From contig NZ_BOSE01000002.1 in assembly GCF_018403185.1 (NCBI RefSeq), forward strand, positions 682,001 to 746,000: 64,000 bases of DNA, written 5' to 3'. A program made the position numbers and the translations under genes. Under the pieces are notes generated by a model. The model was given only the letters and a program-made list of their open reading frames with translations, made no database searches and was not told the DNA's origin. This stretch comes from Paenibacillus montaniterrae. GTDB taxonomy: Bacteria > Bacillota > Bacilli > Paenibacillales > Paenibacillaceae. Shown one piece after another: positions 8,326 to 18,557 of this stretch (the first letter of the stretch is position 1; each line of letters starts with the position of its first letter).

Positions 8326-8372
8326 AAAGGGGTATTCGCAGCATCAGAAGCATGACACTGCGAATGCCCCTT
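8326..8372. terminator. Hairpin between convergent genes
   Basis: A 15-base stem (8327-8341 with 8358-8372, one G-T mismatch) with a 16-base loop lies between the lipoprotein stop and the convergent YdeI-like stop. Neither flank has a long T run, so it is a probable bidirectional terminator. Confidence 0.6.
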
Positions 8373-8404
8373 CCCTCTTAGACTCAGTTTAAACTGCTTG
8401 TCTT

Positions 8405-9082
8405 CTACCGCTTGTTCTGACGATACAGCTCCATGCTTTTATAGCCCTCGCCTAGAACCTTGATCATTTCAACGCGGCGCTTTGCTCTTGTGCTTTCCTG
8501 CACAGCACTATAAACATAGCGGGCCCAGTCCTTTTGGTAGCCTGGTGTTAGCGTTTTGTAAAAGGCCAGCTGCTCGGGTGCAGCCTGCAAATCCTTTTCA
8601 ATCTCCGGAATCATTGCTTCATAATCGTCCACTCGCTGGCTAGGCTTGGACTTGGAGGCTGTCTTGTTCGGCTTACGCGCCTCCGGCTTGAAGCCTACAA
8701 CGGTAAACACATCATTCATGCCAACCATGCGCGCGAATTTCAAGCTGCTGTCTCCGATATATCCATCCTCATCAGCCCCTAGCCCGGCAAACAGACTGTC
8801 GCGGTGAATGTATGTCGGATATACCTTATTGCCTTTTTTCGGGTATGCCGCATACAAATAGCCGCTTTTGTCCAGGCAATCTTTATCTAGCACCTGCTTT
8901 ACGACTGCTTGCAGCGACTCCATATCGAGCGTATAGGCAAAAATGAGATCATACTTGTCGCTTGCTAGTTCTGTATCAAACTCGACCAGTTCAGCCAAGC
9001 TGTCTTCACCCTCTGGTTTATTCAATACAGTCACTTTCTTATATTTTGGCAAATTCAATTTTTCTACGATCGTTTTGGACAT
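8405..9082 (-). CDS. YdeI/OmpD-associated family protein
   Basis: 225 residues from the ATG at 9082, which follows GGAGG at 9 bases; the open frame upstream lacks a ribosome site. The N-terminal half resembles a DUF3052-like domain (LNLPKYKKVTVLNKPEG). The C-terminal part (from about residue 150) matches the YdeI/OmpD-associated pattern: PEQLAFYKTLTPGYQKDWARYVYSA followed by KRRVEMIKVLGEG. Proteins with that domain have been linked to bacteriocin or stress protection, but their biochemistry is unclear. It is a single gene with a convergent neighbour. Confidence 0.75.
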   Translation of the reverse strand: MSKTIVEKLNLPKYKKVTVLNKPEGEDSLAELVEFDTELASDKYDLIFAYTLDMESLQAVVKQVLDKDCLDKSGYLYAAYPKKGNKVYPTYIHRDSLFAGLGADEDGYIGDSSLKFARMVGMNDVFTVVGFKPEARKPNKTASKSKPSQRVDDYEAMIPEIEKDLQAAPEQLAFYKTLTPGYQKDWARYVYSAVQESTRAKRRVEMIKVLGEGYKSMELYRQNKR

Positions 9083-9209
9083 ATCTCGAAACCTCCAAAT
9101 TCGTGTTGTGGCGTTCATCTACTGCTCATATTGTACTACATCTTAGTATGGCACGTACAAATGCTGCATAAAGGCAGGCACATCAGGGGATACCAATACA
9201 TGGTTATAG

Positions 9210-10219
<1,010 letters not shown>

Positions 10220-10235
10220 TTGTCGCTGCATTATG

Positions 10236-10295
10236 AAAAAATCCGTTACCTTGCTCTGGACGATTACTTCCTTAAGCATAGGAAACGGATTTTTT
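10236..10295 (+). terminator. Terminator after the P450 remnant
   Basis: AAAAAATCCGTT (10236-10247) pairs perfectly with AACGGATTTTTT (10284-10295), with further CCT/AGG pairing inside the long loop. The T run follows in the plus direction and the A run makes it usable for the leftward strand too. Confidence 0.7.
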
Positions 10296-10338
10296 CGTTT
10301 GGACTGGATTAAGACCATGCCCTGCTGCAACTAGCTGC

Positions 10339-10998
10339 TTACTTTACAGAACTGCCAGTGAAGGCATTCCAATAGGCAACCTCGTCAACAGACAAGCGCT
10401 CGGTTTTACGTGGCTCTCCAGCTGCCTTGCCTACTGCAATTAGCATAACTGGATGGAAATTGGCAGGCACTTCAAAGGCTTCGATAAATTTATCAGCTTG
10501 AAAACCGCCCATTGGTACAGTATCAAGCCCTCTTGCTTTTGCGGCAAGCATTAGCTGCATCGAAATGAGTCCCGCATCAACCAGTGCGGTATCACGGTAG
10601 CGTGCAAGATCTTCGCTGTAGTAAGCCGAAATGCGTGCAACATAGCTTGTAATGATGCTTTCTGGCATATAGCCCTTCTCTACAGCACGGCTGTAAATAA
10701 GCTCAGCATTTCTGAAGCCTTCAAGATCAGCCAGCACGGCGATCACAGCTGAAGATGTTTTTACTTGCTCTTGATTGTTAGCGATTGGAAACAGCTTTTC
10801 CTTTAATGCTTGATCATGAATAACTAAAAAGCGCCAAGGCTGAAGATTGGAGGAGGATGGCGCCAAAATGGCATCTTCAAGCAAGGAACGAAGTTCTCCT
10901 TCCGTTAGCTTGAACTCCGGATCATAGGCACGAACAGAATGACGTTCACGAATAACCTCATCAAAAGTTGGTTGCTGCACTTTTACTGCTTCACTCAT
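10339..10998 (-). CDS. Nitroreductase family flavoprotein
   Basis: 219 residues. The FMN-binding signature RERHSVRAYDP near residue 18 and LAPSSSNLQPWRFLVI near residue 47 identify the nitroreductase family, which uses FMN and NAD(P)H to reduce nitroaromatics, quinones or similar electrophiles. The C-terminal GLDTVPMGGFQ is the conserved second flavin contact. It is transcribed from a TTGACA-N17-TACACT promoter at 11052-11080 and is divergent from a TetR regulator, the usual arrangement for an electrophile-inducible detoxification gene. Confidence 0.9.
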   Translation of the reverse strand: MSEAVKVQQPTFDEVIRERHSVRAYDPEFKLTEGELRSLLEDAILAPSSSNLQPWRFLVIHDQALKEKLFPIANNQEQVKTSSAVIAVLADLEGFRNAELIYSRAVEKGYMPESIITSYVARISAYYSEDLARYRDTALVDAGLISMQLMLAAKARGLDTVPMGGFQADKFIEAFEVPANFHPVMLIAVGKAAGEPRKTERLSVDEVAYWNAFTGSSVK

Positions 10999-11051
10999 TA
11001 TTTATTCCTTCTTTCCCAATAGTTTTTATCGGATTAAAATTGTATATCGGT

Positions 11052-11080
11052 AGTGTATACTTCTCCTCTTACAATGTCAA
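11052..11080 (-). promoter_or_regulatory. Promoter of the nitroreductase gene
   Basis: Leftward -35 TTGACA (11080-11075), 17-base spacer, -10 TACACT (11057-11052). GTATA (11042-11046) and TATAC (11056-11060) form an inverted pair around the -10, a candidate TetR operator. Confidence 0.7.
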
Positions 11081-11224
11081 CTTCATTTTTTGTATCAACT
11101 TACTTTTTTATACCATAAAAATAATATACCATTCAGTACACAATTTCAACTAAAATATACTGCCAAAAGCATCGCGTGTCAATAGCTCTTGTTGCATTTC
11201 CAATATATTTTCGGGTCCGTTTGT

Positions 11225-11275
11225 TTGACAGCGCTTTATTTCGATTCTATAATAATTGTATACTTTACGTTACAA
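11225..11275 (+). promoter_or_regulatory. Consensus promoter and probable operator of the tetR gene
   Basis: TTGACA (11225-11230), 17-base spacer and TATAAT (11248-11253) make a perfect sigma-A promoter. Just downstream TTGTA (11256-11260) and TACAA (11271-11275) are inverted arms over the start site, sharing the TTGTATA text seen at the nitroreductase promoter, so both are plausible TetR targets. The rest of the 293-base divergent region is AT-rich with no other clear element. Confidence 0.75.
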
Positions 11276-11291
11276 AATAATGGAGGTTGCT

Positions 11292-11879
11292 ATGGCCAGA
11301 CTTCGTGAATTTGATGAAAACAAAGCACTCGATGCTGCAATACTGCTGTTCTCGGAAAAGGGATATGAAGCGACCTCGTTAAGCGACCTGACCGCTAAAA
11401 TGGGCATTCAACGGCCGAGCATATATGCAGCCTTTGGAGATAAAAAGGAACTATTCGAAAGAGCACTGCGCAAATATACGCAATCCCGTACCGCGTATAT
11501 CCGCACTCGACTGGCTAACCACTCATCTGTGAAGGAAGCGTTTCGCGCTTTTTTTAATAGTTTGGTTGCCTCGCAATATGGAGAGGGGCCTAATTGTGGA
11601 TGTTTTTGCACCAATACGATAGTAGAGCTTGCCCCCCATGATGAGAAATTTGAAATCATTACTAGAGAGCATGAAATGTACCTCGCCGTCATCTTTCAGG
11701 AAACGATTGAACGCGGCATACAATCAGGTGAATTAAAGGAAGGTTTGAATGCAAGGGCCTTGGCACAAACATTCGTCGTCCACATGGTTGGGTTAAATGT
11801 GTTGATGAAATCGCGCCCTGAACGTGCATTTGTCGATAATTCCATCACATCCATCCTTTCGCTGCTGGATGCAAGCTAA
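11292..11879 (+). CDS. TetR/AcrR family regulator
   Basis: 195 residues from the ATG at 11292 preceded by GGAGG at 5 bases; an in-frame upstream start lies inside the probable operator. The N-terminal helix-turn-helix is typical (AILLFSEKGYEATSLSDLTAKMGIQRPSIYAAFGDKKELFERAL) and resembles the subgroup with a GPNCGCFCTNT segment near residue 98. The C-terminal ligand domain is of normal length. It probably represses itself and the divergent nitroreductase gene. Confidence 0.9.
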   Translation: MARLREFDENKALDAAILLFSEKGYEATSLSDLTAKMGIQRPSIYAAFGDKKELFERALRKYTQSRTAYIRTRLANHSSVKEAFRAFFNSLVASQYGEGPNCGCFCTNTIVELAPHDEKFEIITREHEMYLAVIFQETIERGIQSGELKEGLNARALAQTFVVHMVGLNVLMKSRPERAFVDNSITSILSLLDAS

Positions 11880-11963
11880 TCCAGCAGGATGGCAGCCAGT
11901 CTGCTTGAAGCAGTAACCAAGAAGCTGAAGCGAAGGAACAGATCAATTCCACAAAACGCAAAT

Positions 11964-12031
11964 AGTCGCCTTCAAACCCTAATGTCACCTCTAACTATAA
12001 ACAAGAGGAGCATTAGGGTTTAAAAGCGACT
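11964..12031. terminator. Bidirectional terminator
   Basis: AGTCGC (11964-11969) pairs with GCGACT (12026-12031), and inside it AAACCCTAATG pairs with CATTAGGGTTT and CCTCT with AGAGG, giving a long interrupted stem. It separates the tetR gene from the convergent SLH-GH16 gene. Confidence 0.75.
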
Positions 12032-12066
12032 GGAGGAATGCTTTACGAAGCAGTCTGAATTAAATG

Positions 12067-15000
12067 CTATTGCCCAGCTGCGCCAATATTAACCAGGCTG
12101 ACATCAGATAACGTAATTGTATTTTGCCCATCATGCTCACCTGAAAGATTGCCCATGTCAAATGAGATTCGCGCGTTCGGGTAGCTGTCTGCGGCAGCAT
12201 CGAAGGTAAACGTGAACAGCTGCTCTTCGCTTGTTAATTCTACCTGCTGTCCAAAATAGCCATGCCACTGATAGTTATTGTCAACATCTACCCAGCCGAC
12301 TCCGATTGCTAGCGCTCTATCCTTTTCAGCCTTCGCTTTAAAGCTGAGTGTATAGCGAGAGCCTTGTTGAATCGCAAAGCCTTCATGAATCACCTGGCGA
12401 TCCCACGGATTGTCTCCAGCACTGCCGATTGCCGCTTGAAGCTGGCGATTAACCGCATTTATCGCAATCTGGCTTTGATCGCCTGCGGCATAAGCCTGCC
12501 AGCCTTCCGTTCCTTTGGCAAAATCTCCGTTGCTTATCAAGTTGACATTGATCGGCTGTCCCCCTTGATCCGCCTTCGGATTAACCTCGAACAGCATCAC
12601 ATTGCTAATCGATACTGTGTGAATGCCATCCTGTTCAGCAGCATGGCCCAAACCAAATGCCAGTACAGCTGCCGCATCCGTTTGATCTTTCATTGCCAGC
12701 TCATAGATGAAATGCTGCTTGCCTTCGGTTAGCTCAGCTTCCTTCTCCATATACTTTGCAAATTCACCACTGCTTTGCGAGAGGACAACCTGCAGCTTTT
12801 TATTGGACGAAGCAGCTGCATCAAATTCCAGCCTGTAATGCTTGCCTTGTTCAAGCACGATATTGCTTTGCTGCAGCAAGGCATCCCACCACTGCGTGCT
12901 TGTGCCTGGCAGTTCAATTGCGAGCTCGCCATCCTCTGAGCGTGATGTCTGCAGGTCATGCGGAATGAGCTCCCATTTATCTAAATCTGCGGCAAGCTTG
13001 CCGTTTTGCACTTTGTTTTGCGAAATATCAAGCCAAAGGGTGTTGTAATTAGCGCCTGCAAAATCAATATAGTAGCTGTGCCCTGCTTCCAGCTGTACCG
13101 CCGGGAAATAAACCGTTTGATAGGTTTGCCATCCGCCAGTGCTGCCCAGCTTGAGCGTGGAATGAGCAATCGTTTCACCGCGATCATTTTTCACGCTGAA
13201 TTTAACGTGGGAGCCTGCATCCTCACTAGCAAGACGAGCCGATACGATATAATCGCCGGTCTGCTTCGCTTCAAGCTTATATTGCAGTAAATCTCCTTCA
13301 TCCATATAAGCAACATGCTTGCCGCCCTCGCTGGAGTTTTCCAGCTGCAAGCCCTGCATCGCCCATGCTTGTGTAGCCGGCACATGTGCATAGCCGCTCA
13401 CTGATACTGGAGCGCCGCGCTTCACCAGACGTACATTGTCAACATAAGCAGTGCCTTCTGCTCCGCCAAACAGCAATTGAAGCTCATATGCGGAAATTGC
13501 TTCTCCTTCACCTATAACAATTTCTGCCGTATAGCTTTGCAGCTCCGTATCAAGCTGAACCGTTTTCCCTTGGAGAATTTGAATCGAATTGCTGCTTTCA
13601 CCGACGAGATCAATATCCAATGATCTTGGCGCATCAGCCTTCGCTTCAAAGGAAAGCCCATAGGTCGTGTTCGCTTCAAGCTGCAAATTCGACTGTCCTA
13701 CAATAACATCTTTAGGGTCGCCATTGCTGGCAGTTACATCGACCACTAGCTGACGTTCCATAATTGGGAACTTCAAAAAGTTATTGACACTAACTTCAGC
13801 TTGAGCGCCAGCATCTGCAGCGATGCGGCTGGTCCAGAACGCAAGACGAGCTTTACCCTGATCAAATGTACCATTGTAAATCAAATTGCCATCAAGCAGC
13901 GGTACTCGTTCGCTTGGCTGCTCTGGCAGCGGACCAGCATCGCCCAGCTCAACAAGTTTAACGTTAGCCAGCGAGACCGTTGCATCATGCAGGCCCATAT
14001 TAAATTCAAATCTGGCATTGTTGTCTGAGCTTGCTCTCATATCAAATTCATATTCATAAGTCTTCCAGTCCGTTGTGAGCTCAAACACCTTCTCGCCCGA
14101 GTAATTGGTCCAGTTTTTCTGGAACTGTGTCACCTTGGACATCATCGTGCGTGCAGCAGCAGCTTTGGCATCAAAGGTCACTTTATATTTTTTGTTCTTC
14201 TCTACAAAAATCGGCATTTGCGTTAACTGGATGGAGTAGCTTTCCGTACCAGCATGTTCAATGCTTATTTGCGCTGCCTTGCCCTTCTGCTCATCATCGA
14301 CCACTTCTACTGTGCCGGCGCCGCCAGCATTTTCAATAAACTCCCAGCTGCTTGGCACTCCGTCTGCTGCGGTTGCTTCGGCAAACTTGTCGTTATAAAG
14401 CTGATTGCCGTCCGCTTGCGGCTCGCGCTTTTTCGCTGGTATTGGCGGATTGCCTGTTACATCCGGCCATTGCTCCAAATCCTTGTAGGAATAAACGCGC
14501 ACGAAATCAACCTTCATCGTTTCAGACTCGAAATCGCTGTTCGGCGATCCCGGCCAGTCTCCGCCAACCGCCAAATTTAATATTAAATAAAACGGACGAT
14601 CAAATGGTGCCGGGTACGTATAATATTCCGGCTGGCCTGCCGCCTTGGTCTGCCAGTCACTCACCTCATGATGCAGCTTGCCATCCATATAGAAACGAAT
14701 TACGCCTGGCAGCCATTCCACTTGGAAATCATGATAATCATCAGCAAAGGTTTGTCCTTCAGGAAGAACGGTGCTGCCTTGATCATGCCCATGCACGCCG
14801 TCAGCATCCTTGCTGTCAAAATGCAAGGTGCTGTAGACGCGGCTTTGGTTCTGATTCTGCTCGCCTCCAATTAGCTCCATAATGTCAATCTCACCCGAAG
14901 CAGGCCAGCCGCCGTAGTGCGCTTCGTCTGTCGGCATCATCCAAATCGCCGGCCACATCCCTTGCTGAATAGGCAGCTTGGCGCGCACAACTATTTTGCC

Positions 15001-16587
15001 GTAAGTCCAATCGCCTTTGCCCATTGTGATCAGCTTGCCTGAGCTGTATGCTTTTCCTTCATACCCGCCCTTTTTTGCCTCGATTTGCAGGACACTGCGA
15101 TCATTATCTTTGACGATGCTTACATTGTTCGGACTATAGTATTGCAGCTCATTGTTGTAGACGAGACCAGTATCCATGACGGTCCATTTGGCGCTGTCAA
15201 CAGTCGAGCCATTAAATTCGTCCTGCCAAACCAGCTCCCATTGATGATCCGGTATAGTTGTTGATGCTACCGGTTTTTCGCCAATTGGATTAGTAGGATT
15301 GGTTGGATTCGTTGGGTTAGTGGGGTTGGCTGGATTTGTCGGCTGCTGCGGCGTTCCTGTCCCGGCATCAGAATCAGCTGGCTTAGGCTGCATGGAAATT
15401 CGGTCGCCCGCTGCCAGCTTCTTACCATTGACTATGACATCATTCGCATCAACGCTCATTTCGTTAATCGCTCCCTCACTATTTACGACAGTTTGATGAG
15501 CCTGCTTATTGATTGTCAGTGAGCCAAGCGAGCTATTGCGCGAAATATCAATCTGTGCCTGCTGCTGCACACTTACGCTTGTCGCTTCGCTTGAATCAGT
15601 AAATCTCACGTGCAGCGGATTGCCAGCTTTGTCGATTATCATTCTATGAAGCTCGGAATTTTTAATCTTGATCGAGCTGCCGCCTTTAATAATAACGCTG
15701 CCTGTTACCGTGACGCCCTCAAGCGTCACCTCTCCGTCTCCGATCCCTTCAGCAAGCAATAAATTCCCTCGTATATTAACGTTTTGCAGCGAAGCATCCG
15801 CCGAGCGCACAATTAAATTGCCTGTTATGCTTTGGTCAGCATACGTGCTGGATGAGCCAACAATATGTGCAACCATCGATGAAAGCAGCTTCGCGGTTTC
15901 TGCTCGTGTAATCGGTGCTTTAGGCTGCAGCTTGCCGTTATAGCCATTCATTATTTTTTCATTGATAAAATAAGTAAACGCTTTCCTGGAATAGCTGGAC
16001 AAGTCATCATAATCCGAAAATTGATGCAGCTGTTCCGCAGCTTCAGTATCAGCAGATAGCTGAAAAGCGCGGTCAAGCATTACTACAGCGTCCTCTCTCG
16101 TAAGTGAAGCAGCTGGCGCCAAATGTGTGCTGTCTACACCTTGAATAATGCCTGAGCCGTTCGCTCGCAGCATCGCCTCATAGTACCAATCAGCAGCTGC
16201 AAGATCGACAAATTGGTCGGAGCCTTGACCGGTAAAGCCAAACATACGATCAAGCACTGCAACAAATTCTGCCCTGCTAATGCTGCGCTCTGGTCTAAAG
16301 CTGCCATCTTGATAGCCATTCAACAGCTCTAATGCAGTCATATGCTGCACTGCTGACTGTGCCCAATGCCCCGACATATCGTTAAACCTTGCAGCCTGCT
16401 CATGTTGCGCTTGCTGGGCGCTTTGCTCAGCAAGCTGCTGGGTACTTTGCTCAGCATGCTGCTGGGCACTTTGCCCAGCATGCTGCTGCATGTCTTCCTC
16501 CTGCCCGCTTTGTGCTGCATAGGTTGTTGGGCTAATAAGCGTTAGCGTCAAGCAACCTGTCAAAAGCAATGCCGTCCATCTCCTCAT
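12067..16587 (-). CDS. S-layer-anchored endo-beta-1,3-glucanase (laminarinase), SLH-GH16-CBM multidomain
   Basis: 1506 residues. Signal peptide to about 25 (TTYAA); glutamine-rich octapeptide repeats 33-62; three SLH domains about 68-242, which bind pyruvylated wall polymer; a repetitive beta-rich region about 255-395 (NLIVRSADASLQNVNIRGNL and similar turns, solenoid-like); a PTN-repeat linker about 415-435; a GH16 catalytic domain about 449-701 with GEIDIMELIGG (Glu566 nucleophile, Glu571 acid/base). The C-terminal 800 residues hold several CBM4/9-like beta-sandwiches and a CBM6-like module (about 1080-1210, SVSGYAHVPATQAW). The enzyme should sit on the cell surface and cut beta-1,3-glucan. 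It is the last gene after two LplB/LplC-type permeases, 28 bases downstream of the second. Confidence 0.93.
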   Translation of the reverse strand: MRRWTALLLTGCLTLTLISPTTYAAQSGQEEDMQQHAGQSAQQHAEQSTQQLAEQSAQQAQHEQAARFNDMSGHWAQSAVQHMTALELLNGYQDGSFRPERSISRAEFVAVLDRMFGFTGQGSDQFVDLAAADWYYEAMLRANGSGIIQGVDSTHLAPAASLTREDAVVMLDRAFQLSADTEAAEQLHQFSDYDDLSSYSRKAFTYFINEKIMNGYNGKLQPKAPITRAETAKLLSSMVAHIVGSSSTYADQSITGNLIVRSADASLQNVNIRGNLLLAEGIGDGEVTLEGVTVTGSVIIKGGSSIKIKNSELHRMIIDKAGNPLHVRFTDSSEATSVSVQQQAQIDISRNSSLGSLTINKQAHQTVVNSEGAINEMSVDANDVIVNGKKLAAGDRISMQPKPADSDAGTGTPQQPTNPANPTNPTNPTNPTNPIGEKPVASTTIPDHQWELVWQDEFNGSTVDSAKWTVMDTGLVYNNELQYYSPNNVSIVKDNDRSVLQIEAKKGGYEGKAYSSGKLITMGKGDWTYGKIVVRAKLPIQQGMWPAIWMMPTDEAHYGGWPASGEIDIMELIGGEQNQNQSRVYSTLHFDSKDADGVHGHDQGSTVLPEGQTFADDYHDFQVEWLPGVIRFYMDGKLHHEVSDWQTKAAGQPEYYTYPAPFDRPFYLILNLAVGGDWPGSPNSDFESETMKVDFVRVYSYKDLEQWPDVTGNPPIPAKKREPQADGNQLYNDKFAEATAADGVPSSWEFIENAGGAGTVEVVDDEQKGKAAQISIEHAGTESYSIQLTQMPIFVEKNKKYKVTFDAKAAAARTMMSKVTQFQKNWTNYSGEKVFELTTDWKTYEYEFDMRASSDNNARFEFNMGLHDATVSLANVKLVELGDAGPLPEQPSERVPLLDGNLIYNGTFDQGKARLAFWTSRIAADAGAQAEVSVNNFLKFPIMERQLVVDVTASNGDPKDVIVGQSNLQLEANTTYGLSFEAKADAPRSLDIDLVGESSNSIQILQGKTVQLDTELQSYTAEIVIGEGEAISAYELQLLFGGAEGTAYVDNVRLVKRGAPVSVSGYAHVPATQAWAMQGLQLENSSEGGKHVAYMDEGDLLQYKLEAKQTGDYIVSARLASEDAGSHVKFSVKNDRGETIAHSTLKLGSTGGWQTYQTVYFPAVQLEAGHSYYIDFAGANYNTLWLDISQNKVQNGKLAADLDKWELIPHDLQTSRSEDGELAIELPGTSTQWWDALLQQSNIVLEQGKHYRLEFDAAASSNKKLQVVLSQSSGEFAKYMEKEAELTEGKQHFIYELAMKDQTDAAAVLAFGLGHAAEQDGIHTVSISNVMLFEVNPKADQGGQPINVNLISNGDFAKGTEGWQAYAAGDQSQIAINAVNRQLQAAIGSAGDNPWDRQVIHEGFAIQQGSRYTLSFKAKAEKDRALAIGVGWVDVDNNYQWHGYFGQQVELTSEEQLFTFTFDAAADSYPNARISFDMGNLSGEHDGQNTITLSDVSLVNIGAAGQ
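15285..15350 (-). repeat. Coding microrepeat, PTN linker
   Basis: A run of near-identical 9-base units encodes five or more PTN triplets forming the flexible linker between the beta-solenoid region and the GH16 domain. It is a slippage-prone stretch whose length may differ between strains. Confidence 0.7.
16411..16482 (-). repeat. Three 24-bp tandem repeats encoding a glutamine-rich octapeptide
   Basis: Units at 16411-16434, 16435-16458 and 16459-16482 differ by a few bases and encode QHAEQSAQ-type octapeptides between the signal peptide and the first SLH domain. They act as a spacer and keep the reading frame if units are gained or lost. Confidence 0.75.
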
Positions 16588-16615
16588 CGTTTATCCCCCT
16601 TAATTTGAGTTCACC

Positions 16616-17494
16616 TTATTCCTTGACTGCACCTATTACTAAGCCCTTCACGAAAAAGCGCTGCAAAAATGGATACACAAGCAAAATCGGAAGCGCTCCG
16701 ATAAAGATTTGCGCTGCGCGTACCGTACGCTGTGAAACGTTCTCCAGCATTGATGCGTCGACATTGATCTTGCTAAAGTCCTGCTGCACAATAATCGTTT
16801 GCAGCAATGAGGCCAGCGGATAATTTTTTATGTCTGACATATAAATCATTCCGTCAAACCAGGCGTTCCAATGAAAAACCATCGTAAACAGCGACAAGGT
16901 TGCAATCGCTGGCAACGATAGCGGAATATAGACCAGCATCAACGTTTTGAACTGCCCGGCCCCATCCAAGTAAGCAGCTTCCTCCAGCTCCTTCGGCAGC
17001 CCTCTGTAGAAGTTCATCATCAAAACGACGTTCCATACAGACAATGCGCCCGGCAAAATTAGCGCCCATATTGAATCCATCAGCCCAAGCTTTTGCACCA
17101 AAATATAGCTTGGGATCAAGCCGCCGCTAAATAAAATCGTAAACACAAAAAACCAGGTGTACATCGATCGGCCCTTAAAATTCGCATCTTCCTTCGACAA
17201 CGGAAATGCGGTAATTAGCACGATCACCATGCCAATTACAGTAGCGATCACCGTTCGCTCTGCCGAAACGACAAGCGAGTTCAAAAAGTTTGAGTTGCCA
17301 AATGTTTTCTCGTACGCATCGGTCGTAAAGCCAATCGGCCAGAAGCCAACCAGATTGGCAGAAGCCGGAGCCATGCTGCTGAACGACACCGCCAAAATAT
17401 GAATGATCGGCAGGATGCAAAGCAGTGATAGAATCGCAATAAAGATGTAGTTCACTATGCTGAACAATTTGTAGCCTTTCGTTTTGTAATACAA
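16616..17494 (-). CDS. Oligosaccharide ABC permease, LplC type
   Basis: 292 residues, CUT1 permease of the LplC/YtcP branch with six membrane segments, EAA loop ELEEAAYLDGAGQFKTLMLVYIP and the C-terminal PFLQRFFVKGLVIGAVKE. The start is TTG at 17494 after AAGGAGG at 7 bases. It lies 17 bases after the LplB-type permease gene and upstream of the SLH-GH16 gene. It probably imports beta-glucan oligosaccharides delivered by the binding lipoprotein encoded at 22164. Confidence 0.92.
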   Translation of the reverse strand: MYYKTKGYKLFSIVNYIFIAILSLLCILPIIHILAVSFSSMAPASANLVGFWPIGFTTDAYEKTFGNSNFLNSLVVSAERTVIATVIGMVIVLITAFPLSKEDANFKGRSMYTWFFVFTILFSGGLIPSYILVQKLGLMDSIWALILPGALSVWNVVLMMNFYRGLPKELEEAAYLDGAGQFKTLMLVYIPLSLPAIATLSLFTMVFHWNAWFDGMIYMSDIKNYPLASLLQTIIVQQDFSKINVDASMLENVSQRTVRAAQIFIGALPILLVYPFLQRFFVKGLVIGAVKE

Positions 17495-17511
17495 GCAAGT
17501 TCCTCCTTCTT

Positions 17512-18465
17512 CTAAAACACGCGATAATTAGCAAGCTTATACGCCAGCCTGTATGAAACAATGATTAGAATGGTGCCGACGACTGATTTAAATAGGCCAA
17601 CCGTTGTCGCAAAGCTCATTTTCCCGTTAAGAATGCCCAGACGATAAACAAATGTATCGATAATATCTCCTTTATCGTAAACTAGCGGGTTATACAGGTT
17701 GAACACTTGATCGAAGCCGGCATTCAAAATATTGCCGAGCGAAAGCGTCATAAGCACGATCGTAATTGGCATTAGCGCTGGCAGCGTAATGTGCAGCGTC
17801 TGCTTAAAGCGGTTCGCTCCATCGACTTCCGCCGCCTCATACAAGGCAGGATTGATGCCGGCAAGAGAAGCAAGAAATACAATTGTGCCGAAGCCAAATT
17901 CCTTCCACACATCACTTACAATGAGCGTGAAGCGGAACCAGTTGCCGTCTCCGAGGAAAAAGATCGGCTCTCCGCCGAGCGCTACGATAAGCTTGTTCAC
18001 CATTCCCCCTTGAGGAGAAAGTATATCGAGCAAAATTCCGCCAAGAATAACCCAGGATAAAAAATGCGGTAAATACACTAGCGTTTGGCTAACTCGTTTG
18101 AACGCCATCCAGCGAATTTCATTGAGCAATATCGCAAAGCTTAAAGGAGCAACAAGCCCCGCAACGATTTTGAAAACCGCTATAATAAGCGTGTTCCATA
18201 TTACCTTGTCTACATCAGGATATAGAAACAAGTAGCGAAAATTTTCCAGACCAACCCATTTCGAGCCAGTAAAGCCGAGCCATGGCTTAAAATCCTGAAA
18301 TGCAATAATGATGCCGCCCATCGGCACGTACTGGAATACGATTGCGAGCAGCACCGCGGGTACAAGCATCATATGCAGTGGCCAATTGCGTTTCATGTTC
18401 CAGCGCTGCCTTGTCTTAAGCGGCTGTGCAAGCTTGTTTTCTGTTTTTAAGGTAAGATCCTTCAC
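17512..18465 (-). CDS. Oligosaccharide ABC permease, LplB type
   Basis: 317 residues from the GTG at 18465, which has GGAGG 8 bases upstream; the in-frame ATG at 18480 has no ribosome site. LplB-branch permease: an N-terminal YVPMGGIIIAFQDFKPWLGF region and the EAA loop YEAAEVDGANRFKQTLHITLP. It is the first gene of the leftward permease-laminarinase operon and is divergent from the histidine kinase gene. A motif shared with the binding-protein promoter lies upstream at 18558-18574. Confidence 0.92.
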   Translation of the reverse strand: MKDLTLKTENKLAQPLKTRQRWNMKRNWPLHMMLVPAVLLAIVFQYVPMGGIIIAFQDFKPWLGFTGSKWVGLENFRYLFLYPDVDKVIWNTLIIAVFKIVAGLVAPLSFAILLNEIRWMAFKRVSQTLVYLPHFLSWVILGGILLDILSPQGGMVNKLIVALGGEPIFFLGDGNWFRFTLIVSDVWKEFGFGTIVFLASLAGINPALYEAAEVDGANRFKQTLHITLPALMPITIVLMTLSLGNILNAGFDQVFNLYNPLVYDKGDIIDTFVYRLGILNGKMSFATTVGLFKSVVGTILIIVSYRLAYKLANYRVF

Positions 18466-18557
18466 CCCTACACCCTCCATGTTTTTGAAATTTTGTCTTT
18501 TCTAGGTCGTCCAGACCTTGTATAGTACGATTATAGCAACGTCGAATTGCGATCTAT

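Noticed and set aside
14352..14882. Long plus-strand open frame of 176 codons
   Set aside because: It lies antisense to the GH16 domain of a clear gene, has no ribosome site and an unprotein-like composition. Similar shadows at 40675-41232 and 61154-61717 were dropped for the same reason.
16411..16482. Tandem repeats as a possible CRISPR-like array
   Set aside because: The 24-bp units are contiguous without spacers and encode an in-frame octapeptide repeat.
16569..16823. Plus-strand ORF over the laminarinase start and LplC end
   Set aside because: It is antisense to two well-supported genes and lacks a ribosome site.
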